From: Paraburkholderia fungorum
GTDB taxonomy: Bacteria; Pseudomonadota; Gammaproteobacteria; Burkholderiales; Burkholderiaceae
Length of the DNA stretch: 64,000 nt
Reading direction: 5' to 3'
Assembly (NCBI RefSeq): GCF_900099835.1
Contig: NZ_FNKP01000002.1
Coordinates: 1,550,001-1,614,000 of the forward strand
Both the position numbers and the translations under genes were made by a program. Below, piece after piece: positions 27,162 to 36,382 of the stretch. The first letter of the stretch is position 1. Each line of letters begins with the position of its first letter. The notes below the pieces were generated by a model, which ran no database searches, was not told where the DNA came from, and saw only the letters and a program-made list of their open reading frames with translations.

Positions 27162-28595
27162 ATGAAACTCTCAGACGTTATTGGCTATGACCGACACGGC
27201 ACTGTCCAAGAAGTGCCGACAGCGCTGAACAAGGGCACGCTAGGCACCAAGGATGTCACGCTTTCCGCACTCGGCTTCAATGCACCTGCGTGGGTAGCCG
27301 CTTCCTCAATGTCGATTCTGTATTCGATATCCGGACATCAGGCACCGCTTGCCATCCTGATTGCTTACTTCTTCCCGATGCTTGTCCTGGCGTTCAGCAT
27401 GGTGTTTCTGACGCGACAGGCTCCGTCGGCGGGTGGCGTGTTCACCTTCAGCTCCCGCTTTCTCCATCCAGAAGTGGGGACCGTTCTGGGTTGGACCTAC
27501 ACCGTGGCTTGCACGGCCGTCACGCCAATGTGCGCGCTGATTAGCACCGAGTATATTCAGGCGCTCTTTCCGGCGCTCGCCGGTCTGCTAAATGCAAAGA
27601 TTATTGGCACCTTGCTGATATTGACTTTCTTCGCCATCTCCTGCAGAGGCGTCGGGGTCACCGCAAAGGTCGCAGGCACCTTCCTCATTTTCGAAATTGC
27701 CGTCGTCGCGGGCCTCGGTCTGCTCGGCATTCTTCGGCCACACGTCGACGGACTGTCGCTCGCTTCAATGTATTCGCTGAAGCAGGCCGGTGGTCTGTCA
27801 TCCATTGGCCCGGGCGTGCTTTTTGGTGTCTGGATGCTCGCGAACTTCGACTCGGCCATCAATTACATTGAGGAAGCCCGCGTACCAGTCCGGACGGTGC
27901 AACGCTCGCTACTACTCGTTCTGACATCGGCATTCGTCATCTACAGCCTTGCCGCTATTGGCTGGCAATACGCCGTCCCCGTCGTCAAACTCGCAGCAAT
28001 TGTTGAAAATGGAAATGGTGGCCCGATAGCTGCCGTCGCGCACACCTACCTGCCCTCATCCATGACGTGGCTTGCCCTTTTTGTGGTTATCACGTCCGCT
28101 TGCGCCGGACTGCAGATATCGTCGAATGCGGCGGCCCGTACGCTCTATCGCATGAGCGAGGAGAATCACCTCCCCGCCGCGTTGAGTGCGGTGAACAGTC
28201 GCAAGGCGCCTTGGCTCGCCACGACAATCGTGTCCATCGCCGCGATTGCTCTCGTCTGGTGGAAGCCGCTCGACAAGATTGTCTGGTACTACGATGTGGT
28301 CACCATTACGCTCGTCGCCTCGTACATCTCGGCGCTTGCTGCCATGCTTGTCGCCGTGTGGAAGCTGCACCGCCCGCTGCTTGCGACGTCGCTGTCGGCG
28401 CCTGTTGTCCTTGCCATCGGTGTACTCGCCTACATCGGGTACACGTCCGGCGCCAATCCCGTCTCGCCAGAGGACCTGTACAACGCGTGGTATCTCGGCG
28501 CAGCAACGCTGGTCACGGGCCTTCTTATCGTCGTCGTCCGTCGCCGCTCGCGCATCGCCCGCAGTGGACGGCCAGCGAACATCGAGGCATCGTGA
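27162..28595 (+). CDS. APC superfamily amino acid/amine permease
   Basis: The 477-aa membrane protein has about 12 transmembrane segments. The APC signature is seen in FNAPAWVAASSMS, APSAGGVFTFSSRFLHPEVG (helix 1-3 region), and NFDSAINYIEEA in helix 6. It is likely the transporter of the substrate handled by the surrounding genes. 82 bases behind the SDR, same strand. Confidence 0.92.
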   Translation: MKLSDVIGYDRHGTVQEVPTALNKGTLGTKDVTLSALGFNAPAWVAASSMSILYSISGHQAPLAILIAYFFPMLVLAFSMVFLTRQAPSAGGVFTFSSRFLHPEVGTVLGWTYTVACTAVTPMCALISTEYIQALFPALAGLLNAKIIGTLLILTFFAISCRGVGVTAKVAGTFLIFEIAVVAGLGLLGILRPHVDGLSLASMYSLKQAGGLSSIGPGVLFGVWMLANFDSAINYIEEARVPVRTVQRSLLLVLTSAFVIYSLAAIGWQYAVPVVKLAAIVENGNGGPIAAVAHTYLPSSMTWLALFVVITSACAGLQISSNAAARTLYRMSEENHLPAALSAVNSRKAPWLATTIVSIAAIALVWWKPLDKIVWYYDVVTITLVASYISALAAMLVAVWKLHRPLLATSLSAPVVLAIGVLAYIGYTSGANPVSPEDLYNAWYLGAATLVTGLLIVVVRRRSRIARSGRPANIEAS

Positions 28596-28628
28596 CGACT
28601 AAATGACCTGAGTCCTGACATAACGGGG

Positions 28629-29477
28629 ATGCTCATGCATATGAAATCATTTGAATGGCCCAACGGCTATCACGCCGCTGTGTCGTTGTGCTTCGACGTG
28701 GACGCTGAGTCTGGATGGGTTACCGACGCAGCGAACCACAAGCGGCTCTCATTAATGTCGATGGGGGCGTACGGACGCCGGGCGGGTGTTCCCAGGATTC
28801 TGGACCTACTTAGGCGCCACGAGCTTAAGGCGCAGTTCTTCATCCCGGGCTATACCGCGGAGATTGACCGCGAGCTCGTTAAAACCATCCATAACGACGG
28901 ACATCCGATTGGTTGCCACGGCTATCTGCATGAGCGTACCGACGAACTGACTTACGAGCAGGAAGACGACATCCTGGCCCGGTCAAAAGCAATTCTGGAG
29001 GACATCACCGGCGTTTCACCAAATGGATTTCGCGCGCCGCTATGGGAAGTGACCCCTCAAACACTTGAGCTACTGGGCAAGCACGGCTTCGAGTTCGACA
29101 GCAGCCTCATGGGAACAGATGTTCCCTACTCCGTTCAGGCTGGCGGGCGGCGCCTCCTCGAGCTGCCCGTGACGTGGCTACTGGACGACTGGGAACAGTT
29201 TGCCTATTCTGCCGTGCCGCAGGTCGGTGCAGTCATCGAGGAGCCTGACAAGGTATTCAGGCTGTGGAAGGCGGAGTTCGATGCGCTGTATCGGGAAGGC
29301 CGCTACTTCATGCTGACAATGCACCCGGAAATCATCGGCCGGGCCTCACGCATCGCGATGCTGGACGCGCTGATTTCCCATATGAAGCAGCACGAAGACG
29401 TCTGGTTCTGTACGCCGCAGGAGCTGCTCGCGGCATGGAAGGAAAAGCAGTTTTTGACTGAAGACTTGCCCTATTGA
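28629..29477 (+). CDS. Polysaccharide-deacetylase-fold (CE4-like) hydrolase
   Basis: The 282-aa protein belongs to the NodB-homology group related to PuuE-type allantoinases and HP0310-like deacetylases. Metal-site motifs: LCFDVDAES (catalytic Asp pair), HPIGCHGYLHE (His ligands), and FRAPLWEVTP. There is no signal peptide, so a cytoplasmic amide or cyclic imide substrate is more plausible than polysaccharide. The start may be ATG 28629, 28635 or 28641. It lies between permease and epimerase. Confidence 0.87.
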   Translation: MLMHMKSFEWPNGYHAAVSLCFDVDAESGWVTDAANHKRLSLMSMGAYGRRAGVPRILDLLRRHELKAQFFIPGYTAEIDRELVKTIHNDGHPIGCHGYLHERTDELTYEQEDDILARSKAILEDITGVSPNGFRAPLWEVTPQTLELLGKHGFEFDSSLMGTDVPYSVQAGGRRLLELPVTWLLDDWEQFAYSAVPQVGAVIEEPDKVFRLWKAEFDALYREGRYFMLTMHPEIIGRASRIAMLDALISHMKQHEDVWFCTPQELLAAWKEKQFLTEDLPY

Positions 29478-29488
29478 AGGAGGTGACA

Positions 29489-30406
29489 ATGGCGATTCTG
29501 GTTACAGGAGGTTGCGGGTTTCTTGGGCAGACGCTACTTTCCCAGCTGTGCGCGGACGACAGGACCGCAGTCAGCTATGACCGTCGTGCGCGCGAAGACG
29601 ATGAGCGGGTTGGCCTGAACTATGTCCAGGGTGACCTGAGCGACCTGCCCCTGCTACTGGAGACAATCGAGCGCTTTGCGGTCACGGAAATCATTCATAC
29701 CGCAGCGATTTCCCATCCGTTCTTTTCCCGGGAGATTCCGTATCAAACGGTTGTGACCAATGCGCTGGGTACAACCAACGTCTTCGAAGCGGCGCGGTTA
29801 AAGTCCATTCGTCATGTGGTCAATTTCAGTTCGGAGTGCGCATACGGCAATAACGACGAACTGGACACCGTGACCGAAGATGCACCACTTAACCCGACCA
29901 CGCCCTATGGCGCGACAAAGGTATTCACGGAAAAACTCGCCGCCGTCTATAACAACCTGTATGGCATGCGCATCGTGTCGCTCAGGCCAGGCTGGATTTA
30001 CGGGCCGGGCCAGTTCATGCAGTGCTATCTGAAGACGATGCTGCGCAATGCCATTTATGGCATGCTGACCAGGGAAGATTCGGGACGCGACTACCGCTTT
30101 CAGTATGTCCATGTTAGCGACGTCGCACGGGCGAGCATTCTCGCGCTCAAAGCTGACATGTCCAGATTCAGCGTGTTCAACGTCACCGCGGACGACCAGC
30201 GGTCTTATGCCGAAGTAGCAGCTCTGGTCAAAGCGCAGTTCCCTGATGCGCAGATTGATATTGGTCCTGGCACCATCGATGTACTGGACCGGAACGGGCC
30301 ATTCGACCAGACCCGCGCCCGCGACGTCCTGGGCTATACGCCTTCGGTCTCGCTAGAAGATGGCATTGCGACATACGCGGACTGGTTGCGCCACCATCCG
30401 TACTGA
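29489..30406 (+). CDS. NAD-dependent epimerase/dehydratase family protein
   Basis: Start set at ATG 29489, behind GAAGGAGG. The 305-aa protein has an extended-SDR Rossmann loop TGGCGFLG, the serine in NFSSECAYG, and YGATK as catalytic Tyr-Lys. Its product class acts on nucleotide sugars or, in catabolic clusters, other hydroxyl compounds. It is the last of a four-gene + strand set (SDR, permease, deacetylase, epimerase) that converges on the next operon. Confidence 0.9.
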   Translation: MAILVTGGCGFLGQTLLSQLCADDRTAVSYDRRAREDDERVGLNYVQGDLSDLPLLLETIERFAVTEIIHTAAISHPFFSREIPYQTVVTNALGTTNVFEAARLKSIRHVVNFSSECAYGNNDELDTVTEDAPLNPTTPYGATKVFTEKLAAVYNNLYGMRIVSLRPGWIYGPGQFMQCYLKTMLRNAIYGMLTREDSGRDYRFQYVHVSDVARASILALKADMSRFSVFNVTADDQRSYAEVAALVKAQFPDAQIDIGPGTIDVLDRNGPFDQTRARDVLGYTPSVSLEDGIATYADWLRHHPY

Positions 30407-30531
30407 GAGTTTCCACACGCGGCGCAGGCCGCGCCGGTCTGCTAACGCCCAACGCACAGACTTCTGCCCAGGAGCCCCTGAAGCCCACACATCCCCGCTC
30501 TGCCGGGATGTGCACAAGCGCCTTCAACCCC

Positions 30532-31482
30532 TCAGGCAGTGACGCCTACAATGCTATCGGCGATTTGTGCGTCCTGAACGGCTACACCGGTCAGGTCCGC
30601 AACAGTAATCTGTTTGCCGCGCGAATCGTCACGGCCGCGCTTTCCACTTGCCAGCAAGGTTCCGAGCTCGGTCAGTTGCTCGAGCTGAATCAGTCCCGCA
30701 GACAACGCATGTGAGACTTCGCCGTACTTGCTGCATTGAGCAATCGAGTCGACCACAATCACATCTGCGCGACTAACGATAACGGGGTCGAGCTCCTGCT
30801 TGCCCGGACCGTCGGCTCCGACCGCAGTGATATGCGTGTCATCCTGAACCCAGTTGGACTCCAGCAGCGCCTTGCGCGAGGGGGTCGCGGTCACAATGAA
30901 GTTCGAATTGGACGCGACACCGTCAGCGGTATCGTGAGCATGAACCGAGAAGCCGACCACCGACATGTCGTCGGCGAACTGAGCGCGTCGCTCGGCATTT
31001 GGTTCCCAGACGTGGACTTCGCGGCACGAAGTGACCGGGCGTAGATACTCAAGCTGCAACCGCGCCTGCACGCCGGTGCCGATGATGCCAATGCCGTGAA
31101 CCTCAGGCGGCGCAAGTACACGTGCCGCAAGCTGTCCGGCGATAGCCGTGCGCACGCAGGTCAGCCAGCCTTCATCCTGCAGTAATGCGACGGGTGCACC
31201 TGTCCTTGCCGAGAAGAGCATGACAAGTCCACTATTGCTAGGCAAGCCAGCAGCGGGGTTGTTGTAAAAGCCAGAAGACACCTTCACCGCGAAAGTATCG
31301 GCCCCGTCGACATAGGCCGACTTGATGCAGCATTCGCCGTTAATCGCTTCGAACTGGAAGTTCTGAATCGGCGGCACCTGGGTCGTCTTGCGCGAATAGG
31401 CGATGAAGCCCTGCTCAACCATGCGCACAGCACGCTCCATATCGAAGCGCGCAATGATTTCGTCTTTCGTCCAGATTTTCAC
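30532..31482 (-). CDS. Ornithine cyclodeaminase / mu-crystallin family protein (EutC-like)
   Basis: Start chosen at GTG 31482, which overlaps the upstream stop (GTGA). The 316-aa NAD(P)-binding protein has GIIGTGVQARLQLEYL and the N-terminal PPIQNF...KVSSGFYNN region of the family. Members act as ornithine cyclodeaminase, ketimine reductases or EutC of hydroxyectoine use. The translationally coupled gene before it is EutB-like, so EutC is the closest functional guess. Confidence 0.87.
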   Translation of the reverse strand: MKIWTKDEIIARFDMERAVRMVEQGFIAYSRKTTQVPPIQNFQFEAINGECCIKSAYVDGADTFAVKVSSGFYNNPAAGLPSNSGLVMLFSARTGAPVALLQDEGWLTCVRTAIAGQLAARVLAPPEVHGIGIIGTGVQARLQLEYLRPVTSCREVHVWEPNAERRAQFADDMSVVGFSVHAHDTADGVASNSNFIVTATPSRKALLESNWVQDDTHITAVGADGPGKQELDPVIVSRADVIVVDSIAQCSKYGEVSHALSAGLIQLEQLTELGTLLASGKRGRDDSRGKQITVADLTGVAVQDAQIADSIVGVTA

Positions 31483-32450
31483 TTTACGGCCTCGATGAAT
31501 TTGTTCAGCATGATGTTCCGACCGCACAGTACAACAGCCACCGCGCGTCCCTGATAGCGGGGCGCCAGACGAAGCAGCGAAGCCAGCGCGACGCCCGCGG
31601 CACCTTCCACCATAAAGCGGTCGGTCTGAGCGAGCAGTTTCATCGCAGCGCTGATTTCTTCCTCGGTCACAAGGTCAGTGTCCGAAATCACCTTCTGGCC
31701 AATGCCAAAAGTAATCGTGTCCGGCTCGATGCCGCCCGCCGTGCCATCGGAAATCGTGTCGCGCTCTTCGACTTCGATAATCTCGCCCGCTTTCAGGGAG
31801 CTATAGAGTGCGGTGGAGTTGGCCGGCCAGCAGCCGATGACTTCTGTCTCCGGGCTCAGGTGCTGGATGGCCGTCCCTACCCCCGAAATCAGCCCGCCCC
31901 CGCCGACAGAAGCGAAAACCGCAGCCAGGTCGATGCCGGCCGCGCGCGCCTGCTCGCTCAACTCGACCCCGATGGTGCCCTGCCCTGCAATGACGTCGAT
32001 GTCGTTGTACGGGGACACGAAAGTCATGCCCTTGAGTTTCGCCTGCCGACCCGCTTCAAGTTCGACCGCAAGTGACGTGTCATCGATTGTGATGACTTCG
32101 GCTCCCAGCGCGCGGATGGCGTCAAGCTTGATTGCCGACGCAGAGCTCGTCGCATAGACCGTGACCGGCACTCCCGCGAGCTTGCCCGCGAGCGCCACAC
32201 CCTGACCGTGGTTGCCGCTCGAGACAGTCAGCACACCGTTGCGGCGGGTCGCTTCGTCGAGCAGACGAACTTTGTTGGACGCACCGCGGAACTTGAACGA
32301 GCCGGTTAGTTGGAGATGCTCGCACTTCAGATACACCTCGTAGCCGGTCACCTTCGAAAGCATCGGACTGTGCGAAAGCGGCGTCACCGCAACTTGTGGG
32401 CGAATGGCGCGATGCGCCTCTTCAATCCGCTGAAATAAATCGTTTGTCAC
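31479..32450 (-). CDS. Threonine/serine dehydratase-like PLP enzyme (EutB-like)
   Basis: The 323-aa fold-type II PLP protein has K53 in GSFKFRGASNK, SSGNHGQG and VGGGGLISG, all conserved in threonine dehydratases, and lacks the C-terminal regulatory domain of biosynthetic IlvA. Its ATG overlaps the stop of the regulator gene (ATGA). It works in a coupled trio of regulator, dehydratase and cyclodeaminase homologue. Confidence 0.9.
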   Translation of the reverse strand: MTNDLFQRIEEAHRAIRPQVAVTPLSHSPMLSKVTGYEVYLKCEHLQLTGSFKFRGASNKVRLLDEATRRNGVLTVSSGNHGQGVALAGKLAGVPVTVYATSSASAIKLDAIRALGAEVITIDDTSLAVELEAGRQAKLKGMTFVSPYNDIDVIAGQGTIGVELSEQARAAGIDLAAVFASVGGGGLISGVGTAIQHLSPETEVIGCWPANSTALYSSLKAGEIIEVEERDTISDGTAGGIEPDTITFGIGQKVISDTDLVTEEEISAAMKLLAQTDRFMVEGAAGVALASLLRLAPRYQGRAVAVVLCGRNIMLNKFIEAVK

Positions 32451-33160
32451 CCGTTACCTCTCAAATCTTTCAGATGGTTGAAAACTGTGGCACGCCCCAT
32501 CGACAGCAGCTTCGCCACGTAATTTGCCGCGCTTTTTCCCTTGAATGCACCCTCTTCATGGAGTGCCTCGACGAGTGCGCGCTTATGCTCTCGCGTGAGC
32601 ATGGACAGCGTGAGCTTACGTTCCTGTAGCCAGTGATTCAGAAAGACGTTCACCCGGTCCTGCCAGTCGTCGTGAAAGAGCTTCTCGGGTTGCGGCTGAA
32701 GCACAGTGCTCGACACCAGCAACTCAAGCGCCTGCTTCGCCTGTTCCAGGGCCGCCAGATGGAAGTTGATGCACATCACACCGATGGGCTCTCCCGCTTC
32801 AGTGCGCACGACAACGCTGGTCGACCGGACCTTGCGACCATCCCAGCCAAGCTTCTCGTAGGGGCCAATGACCGTCTCCCGGTCATCGAACTCAATATCG
32901 TCGAGGGCTGAGTCGTCCCCCAGTTCACGCCTGGACTGGTTGTTCGCGACGTAGACCACGGTCTGCGTCGCAAGGTTATGGAGCACAACTTCCGTGTACG
33001 GCGGAAACAGCATTGCGATGCCGTCGGCCACTGCGCAATAGGGTGCGAGCGGTCCAAGCGATATCTTCCGGTTGGCTCGTCGGGCTCCGGTCTTCGGAGC
33101 CTGCTTTGCCTGCTTCACGGAATGATTGGAACCGTTCGTCGAAGTGTTTGCTCTGGTCAT
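32447..33160 (-). CDS. YheO/DauR-type transcriptional regulator
   Basis: Start at ATG 33160 with AAAAAGG upstream. The 237-aa protein has a YheO-like PAS domain (LAPYCAVADGIAMLFPPYTEVVLHNL; GEPIGVMCINFHL) and a C-terminal HTH (KGKSAANYVAKLLSMGRATVFNHLKDL). Relatives such as DauR control D-arginine catabolism next to an ornithine-cyclodeaminase-like gene. Here it is the first gene of an ATGA-coupled operon, so local control of the dehydratase and cyclodeaminase homologues is likely. Confidence 0.9.
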   Translation of the reverse strand: MTRANTSTNGSNHSVKQAKQAPKTGARRANRKISLGPLAPYCAVADGIAMLFPPYTEVVLHNLATQTVVYVANNQSRRELGDDSALDDIEFDDRETVIGPYEKLGWDGRKVRSTSVVVRTEAGEPIGVMCINFHLAALEQAKQALELLVSSTVLQPQPEKLFHDDWQDRVNVFLNHWLQERKLTLSMLTREHKRALVEALHEEGAFKGKSAANYVAKLLSMGRATVFNHLKDLRGNG

Positions 33161-33213
33161 GACATAGCCTTTTTGGAATGCGGAATGCGCATGCAGCATG
33201 CCGCACTTGCGGC

Positions 33214-34005
33214 TCAATGCACGGCGAGGTCCACGGTGAAATACTTTTTCAGAAGTTGCTGGTAGGTGCCGTCGCGCTTCAGCTCTGCAAATGCGCCGTT
33301 AAGCGCGTCAAGTAACTCATGGTCACCCTTGCGCACGCCGATACCGACACCTGTTCCGATGATTTTCGCATCATTGACAGAGTGGCCAGCAAAGACGAAG
33401 TCTTTCCCATGCGCCTGGTTCAGGAAGCCGAGACTGGCGGCCGTCGCATCGACGAAAGTCGCCTCAATGCGGCCCGCAACCAGGTCGTCGTACACCTGGT
33501 CCTGTGTCTGATAGCTTTCCACGTCCACGTTCTTCGGCGCCCACATCTGCTTGGCGTACTGCTCCTGGATGGAGCCTTGGAGCACGCCTACCTTATGTCC
33601 TGCCAGCGATTCCGCGTTCGGCTGCAACGTGCTGCCTTTCTTCGCCACCAACTGCGCCGGTGTCAGATAGAGCGGGACTGTAAAGTCCACCTGTTCGGCG
33701 CGCTTGGCATTGATGTTCATGGCGGAATCGATAGCGTCGAACTTGCGTGCCTTGAGGGCAGGAATCAAGCCGTCAAACGAGTTCTCCACCCACACACACT
33801 TTGCCTTGAGTTGTGCACAAAGTGCATTGCCGAGGTCGATATCAAAGCCCTGGAGCTGGCCGGTCGCCGTTTTGGATTCAAACGGGGGATACGCGGCTTC
33901 GACGCCAAAGCGGATTGTCGAAAATTCCTTTGCTTGTGCCGAAAACGAAAACGCGCTCATAAACAACGCGAACACGGCTACCGCACGCAATGCCTGCTGC
34001 CTCAT
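33214..34005 (-). CDS. Polar amino-acid (Lys/Arg/Orn-type) ABC transporter binding protein
   Basis: The start at ATG 34005 has GAGG upstream and gives a signal peptide (MRQQALRAVAVFALFMSAFSFSAQA). The 263-aa family 3 binding protein shows IRFGVEAAYPPFES, GFDIDLGNALCAQL and DAIDSAMNINAKRAEQVDF, typical of lysine/arginine/ornithine binding proteins. No permease or ATPase gene accompanies it. It lies 53 bases before the regulator gene on the same strand. Confidence 0.92.
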   Translation of the reverse strand: MRQQALRAVAVFALFMSAFSFSAQAKEFSTIRFGVEAAYPPFESKTATGQLQGFDIDLGNALCAQLKAKCVWVENSFDGLIPALKARKFDAIDSAMNINAKRAEQVDFTVPLYLTPAQLVAKKGSTLQPNAESLAGHKVGVLQGSIQEQYAKQMWAPKNVDVESYQTQDQVYDDLVAGRIEATFVDATAASLGFLNQAHGKDFVFAGHSVNDAKIIGTGVGIGVRKGDHELLDALNGAFAELKRDGTYQQLLKKYFTVDLAVH

Positions 34006-34138
34006 GACCAACCTCACTCTCTCGTGGAAGACCAAATAAACGACCGTAATATCGGTTTCGGCAGCATCTGGGGGTAATCCCCACACCGCGAGCGGTGGCT
34101 CAGTGTATGGGCAGGTATGTTGCTGAATCTGTACCGAT

Positions 34139-34300
34139 GGGTATAGACTAGACTTTATGGTATAAATGGTCAAGGGTCTTTGAATAGCGCTCAATCCTCA
34201 TGTCAAGGTGGGCTTGCGAGGGGTGCTGTCTTTGGGCCGGTCTAATAGACCGGCTGCCAGGACATTCCATAACCCGGACTTTTTAGTCTAATTCTCGGGC
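34139..34300. promoter_or_regulatory. Cluster of GTCTA/TAGAC half-sites with a perfect palindrome
   Basis: Between two divergent genes, GCCGGTCTAATAGACCGGC at 34236-34254 is a perfect palindrome with 9-base arms. Further half-sites are TAGACTAGAC near 34145 and TTAGTCTAA near 34282, beside TATGGTATAAAT promoter-like sequence. It is probably the operator region for the binding protein and aspartoacylase-like genes, perhaps for the YheO-type regulator. The rest of 34006-34357 holds no gene. Confidence 0.55.
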
Positions 34301-34357
34301 TGCCTCGCGACGGGCAGCGCAGAGGTCCAAATCAATCAGGATGAAGGCGGGGGTTTT

Positions 34358-35353
34358 ATGGGACGGCTGAACATCAACTGGGAGCGCGAAGGCCGACAAG
34401 CGGCCTACCTCGAACTGCCGAGCTCAACGAATGCGAGCGCTTGGCAGAACCTGCGCATACCAGTCTTTTACTTCCGTGGCGGTGAGGGTCCACGAACACT
34501 TCTGATTGGCGGGAGTCATGGCGACGAGTACGAAAGCCAGGTGGCATTGTCAAAGCTCGCGCATGGCCTCGACCCGAACGTCGTGCTCGGGTCGATTATC
34601 ATCATTCCGTCGCTGAACCTGCCAGCGGCGCTTGCAAGAGCGCGCCTATCCCCACTTGATGGAGGCAATCTGAATCGTGAGTTTCCGGGTGATGCGCGAG
34701 GAACGGTGACGCAGCGCCTTGCACACTTCGTGACTCATGAGTTGGTGCCGCGCGTCGACAATGTGGTCGACCTGCATTCGGGCGGGCGAACCCTACAGTT
34801 TCTCCCTTGTACTTTCATCCACGAACAATCAGATGCTGCGCGCACCGACGCCTTTCTCGCGGCCGCCCAAAGCTTTGGAGCGCCGCTGACCGTCATCCTT
34901 CGCGAAGACCATGCGGACGTCATGCTCGATGACGTCGTCGAACGCGCCGGAAAATTGATGCTGGCAAGTGAGCTGGGTGGCAGTGCGTTGGTGACGCCGG
35001 ATACCGTCCAACTCGCGTCTGATGGGCTGTTGCGACTTCTGAAGCATCTGGGACATTTAAGTGGTGACCACTCCCAGCCCATGGTTGCAGCGCCTTCGAG
35101 GGTGGTCTCCGTGCCAGGGCCGGAATACTATCTGCATGCCGACGACACCGCGCTCTTTGAGCCGATGCGAGAGCTCGGAGAAACTGTTCAGGAGGGAGCG
35201 GTCATCGGCTTCTATCATTACATCGACCGGCTGGACCGCGCACCCGTACCCTTGCACGCCCCGCACAGTGGCCTTCTGTTGTGCACCAATGGCGAGGCAT
35301 TGGTGCACCGTGATGACACCGTCGCCGTAATCGCGGCCGACTATTGGCGCTAG
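34358..35353 (+). CDS. Succinylglutamate desuccinylase/aspartoacylase family hydrolase
   Basis: The 331-aa zinc-dependent deacylase has the carboxypeptidase-like metal motif GSHGDEYE, the SLNLPAA and GGNLNREFPG arginine region, and DLHSGG with the third ligand. Family members include AstE, aspartoacylase and DoeB/EutE, which deacetylates acetyl-diaminobutyrate in ectoine breakdown. With the EutB- and EutC-like genes nearby, a DoeB/EutE-like role is possible; ectoine hydrolase and EutA are not seen. Confidence 0.9.
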   Translation: MGRLNINWEREGRQAAYLELPSSTNASAWQNLRIPVFYFRGGEGPRTLLIGGSHGDEYESQVALSKLAHGLDPNVVLGSIIIIPSLNLPAALARARLSPLDGGNLNREFPGDARGTVTQRLAHFVTHELVPRVDNVVDLHSGGRTLQFLPCTFIHEQSDAARTDAFLAAAQSFGAPLTVILREDHADVMLDDVVERAGKLMLASELGGSALVTPDTVQLASDGLLRLLKHLGHLSGDHSQPMVAAPSRVVSVPGPEYYLHADDTALFEPMRELGETVQEGAVIGFYHYIDRLDRAPVPLHAPHSGLLLCTNGEALVHRDDTVAVIAADYWR

Positions 35354-35864
35354 ACGAACCTGCGCTTTTCAGAGCCGCTTCGCGGTGCGGGCGGGCCCGC
35401 AGCCGCTCAAGCGGTACTCGAGACGCTACTTTCAGCGGGACTTTTTGCGGGCATGGGCCACAGAACTCTCTCCCGCGAGCGCCCTCTGAAAGCAGAACGC
35501 TGCATCGCACAGATGGCGGGGCGTGGCTTTGAGATAACTGCGTGGTTCCTTGCCCCAGATGAACTCTCTGCGTTTTGCGAAATCGTGAGGGTGCACGACT
35601 TCCAACTCTATGTAGCACCGTTCAAAGAGGTCATGGAGGTCATGGAGGTCGTGGAGGTCGTGGAGGTCGTGGAAAAAGTGCTCCAGCTATCTTCGACATA
35701 ACTTCGTTGCTTCCGATGAACCGAGTTGGGCAGCGGAAGCGAGACTGTCAGATAAACACAAGCGCCAGTTCGAGGCGGATTTCTCACGGAGCCTGAAAGA
35801 GTATACACGGAGTTGGTAATATCAAAGGCCATCTACTTACAATCGAACATTCAAGCACCATTGC
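35354..35864. other. Intergenic stretch with a doubtful 82-codon frame
   Basis: About 510 bases. A frame at 35453-35701 (+) encodes a plausible first half (ITAWFLAPDELSAFCEIVRVHDF) but ends in a repeat-derived acidic/valine tail (MEVMEVVEVVEVV). No ribosome site or family supports it, so it is not called as a gene. Nothing else is evident. Confidence 0.4.
35629..35673. repeat. Five tandem copies of a 9-base repeat
   Basis: The unit is GGTCATGGA (twice) followed by GGTCGTGGA (three times), ending at GGAAAAAG. It keeps reading frame, so copy-number change would add or remove three residues in any frame crossing it. Likely a slippage-prone simple repeat. Confidence 0.85.
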
Positions 35865-36368
35865 ATGGACATCTTTTACTACTGGCAGAAGCTCGAAACA
35901 AATCTCAAGCACGGCGAGGTCGGATACTTTGCTTCCAACAACGCGAAGCTCTCGGACCTTGCTGGTCGCTTGCCCAATCGCATCTGGGTGTTCAAGACGC
36001 CGAAGGGCAAGAAAGGCTCAATCCAGCTCGTGGGGTCGCTGTTGGTCTGCGATGAGCCATGCGTTGCAGTCAATACTAACTATGCGAACGTGATTTACTA
36101 CGACCCATTTTCGCCTGAGTCGGTCATCTACGCTGAGTCTGGAACGGCAGAGCGAATCGCTGAAGTGTCAGGACATTTTCAGTACCGATTTCATGCGGCG
36201 TTCAGCGCAAATTTTCACGGTGACGCTGGAATACAGGCGCTGGAAGCCAACGTCGTGCGTGAATTGGAAACGATGGTCGGACACTGGCCCAAAGTCCAGA
36301 TGCTCGAAAAGGTCCAAAAACCTGAGAAGGTGTACCCCATCAATCCTTTTGCTCGACCAGCCCAATAA
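35865..36368 (+). CDS. Hypothetical 167-aa protein
   Basis: An intact frame from ATG 35865 with normal codon use; no strong ribosome site is visible. The protein is mixed alpha/beta (YFASNNAKLSDLAGRLPNRIWVF; VAVNTNYANVIYYDPFSPESV) and I recognise no family. The Nudix gene begins 14 bases after its stop, so the two probably share a transcript. Confidence 0.6.
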   Translation: MDIFYYWQKLETNLKHGEVGYFASNNAKLSDLAGRLPNRIWVFKTPKGKKGSIQLVGSLLVCDEPCVAVNTNYANVIYYDPFSPESVIYAESGTAERIAEVSGHFQYRFHAAFSANFHGDAGIQALEANVVRELETMVGHWPKVQMLEKVQKPEKVYPINPFARPAQ

Positions 36369-36382
36369 GGGACGCGAATACG

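Noticed and set aside
35453-35701. An 82-codon frame ending in a repeat-derived tail
   Set aside because: The C-terminus is created by the 9-base repeat, and no start signal is visible.
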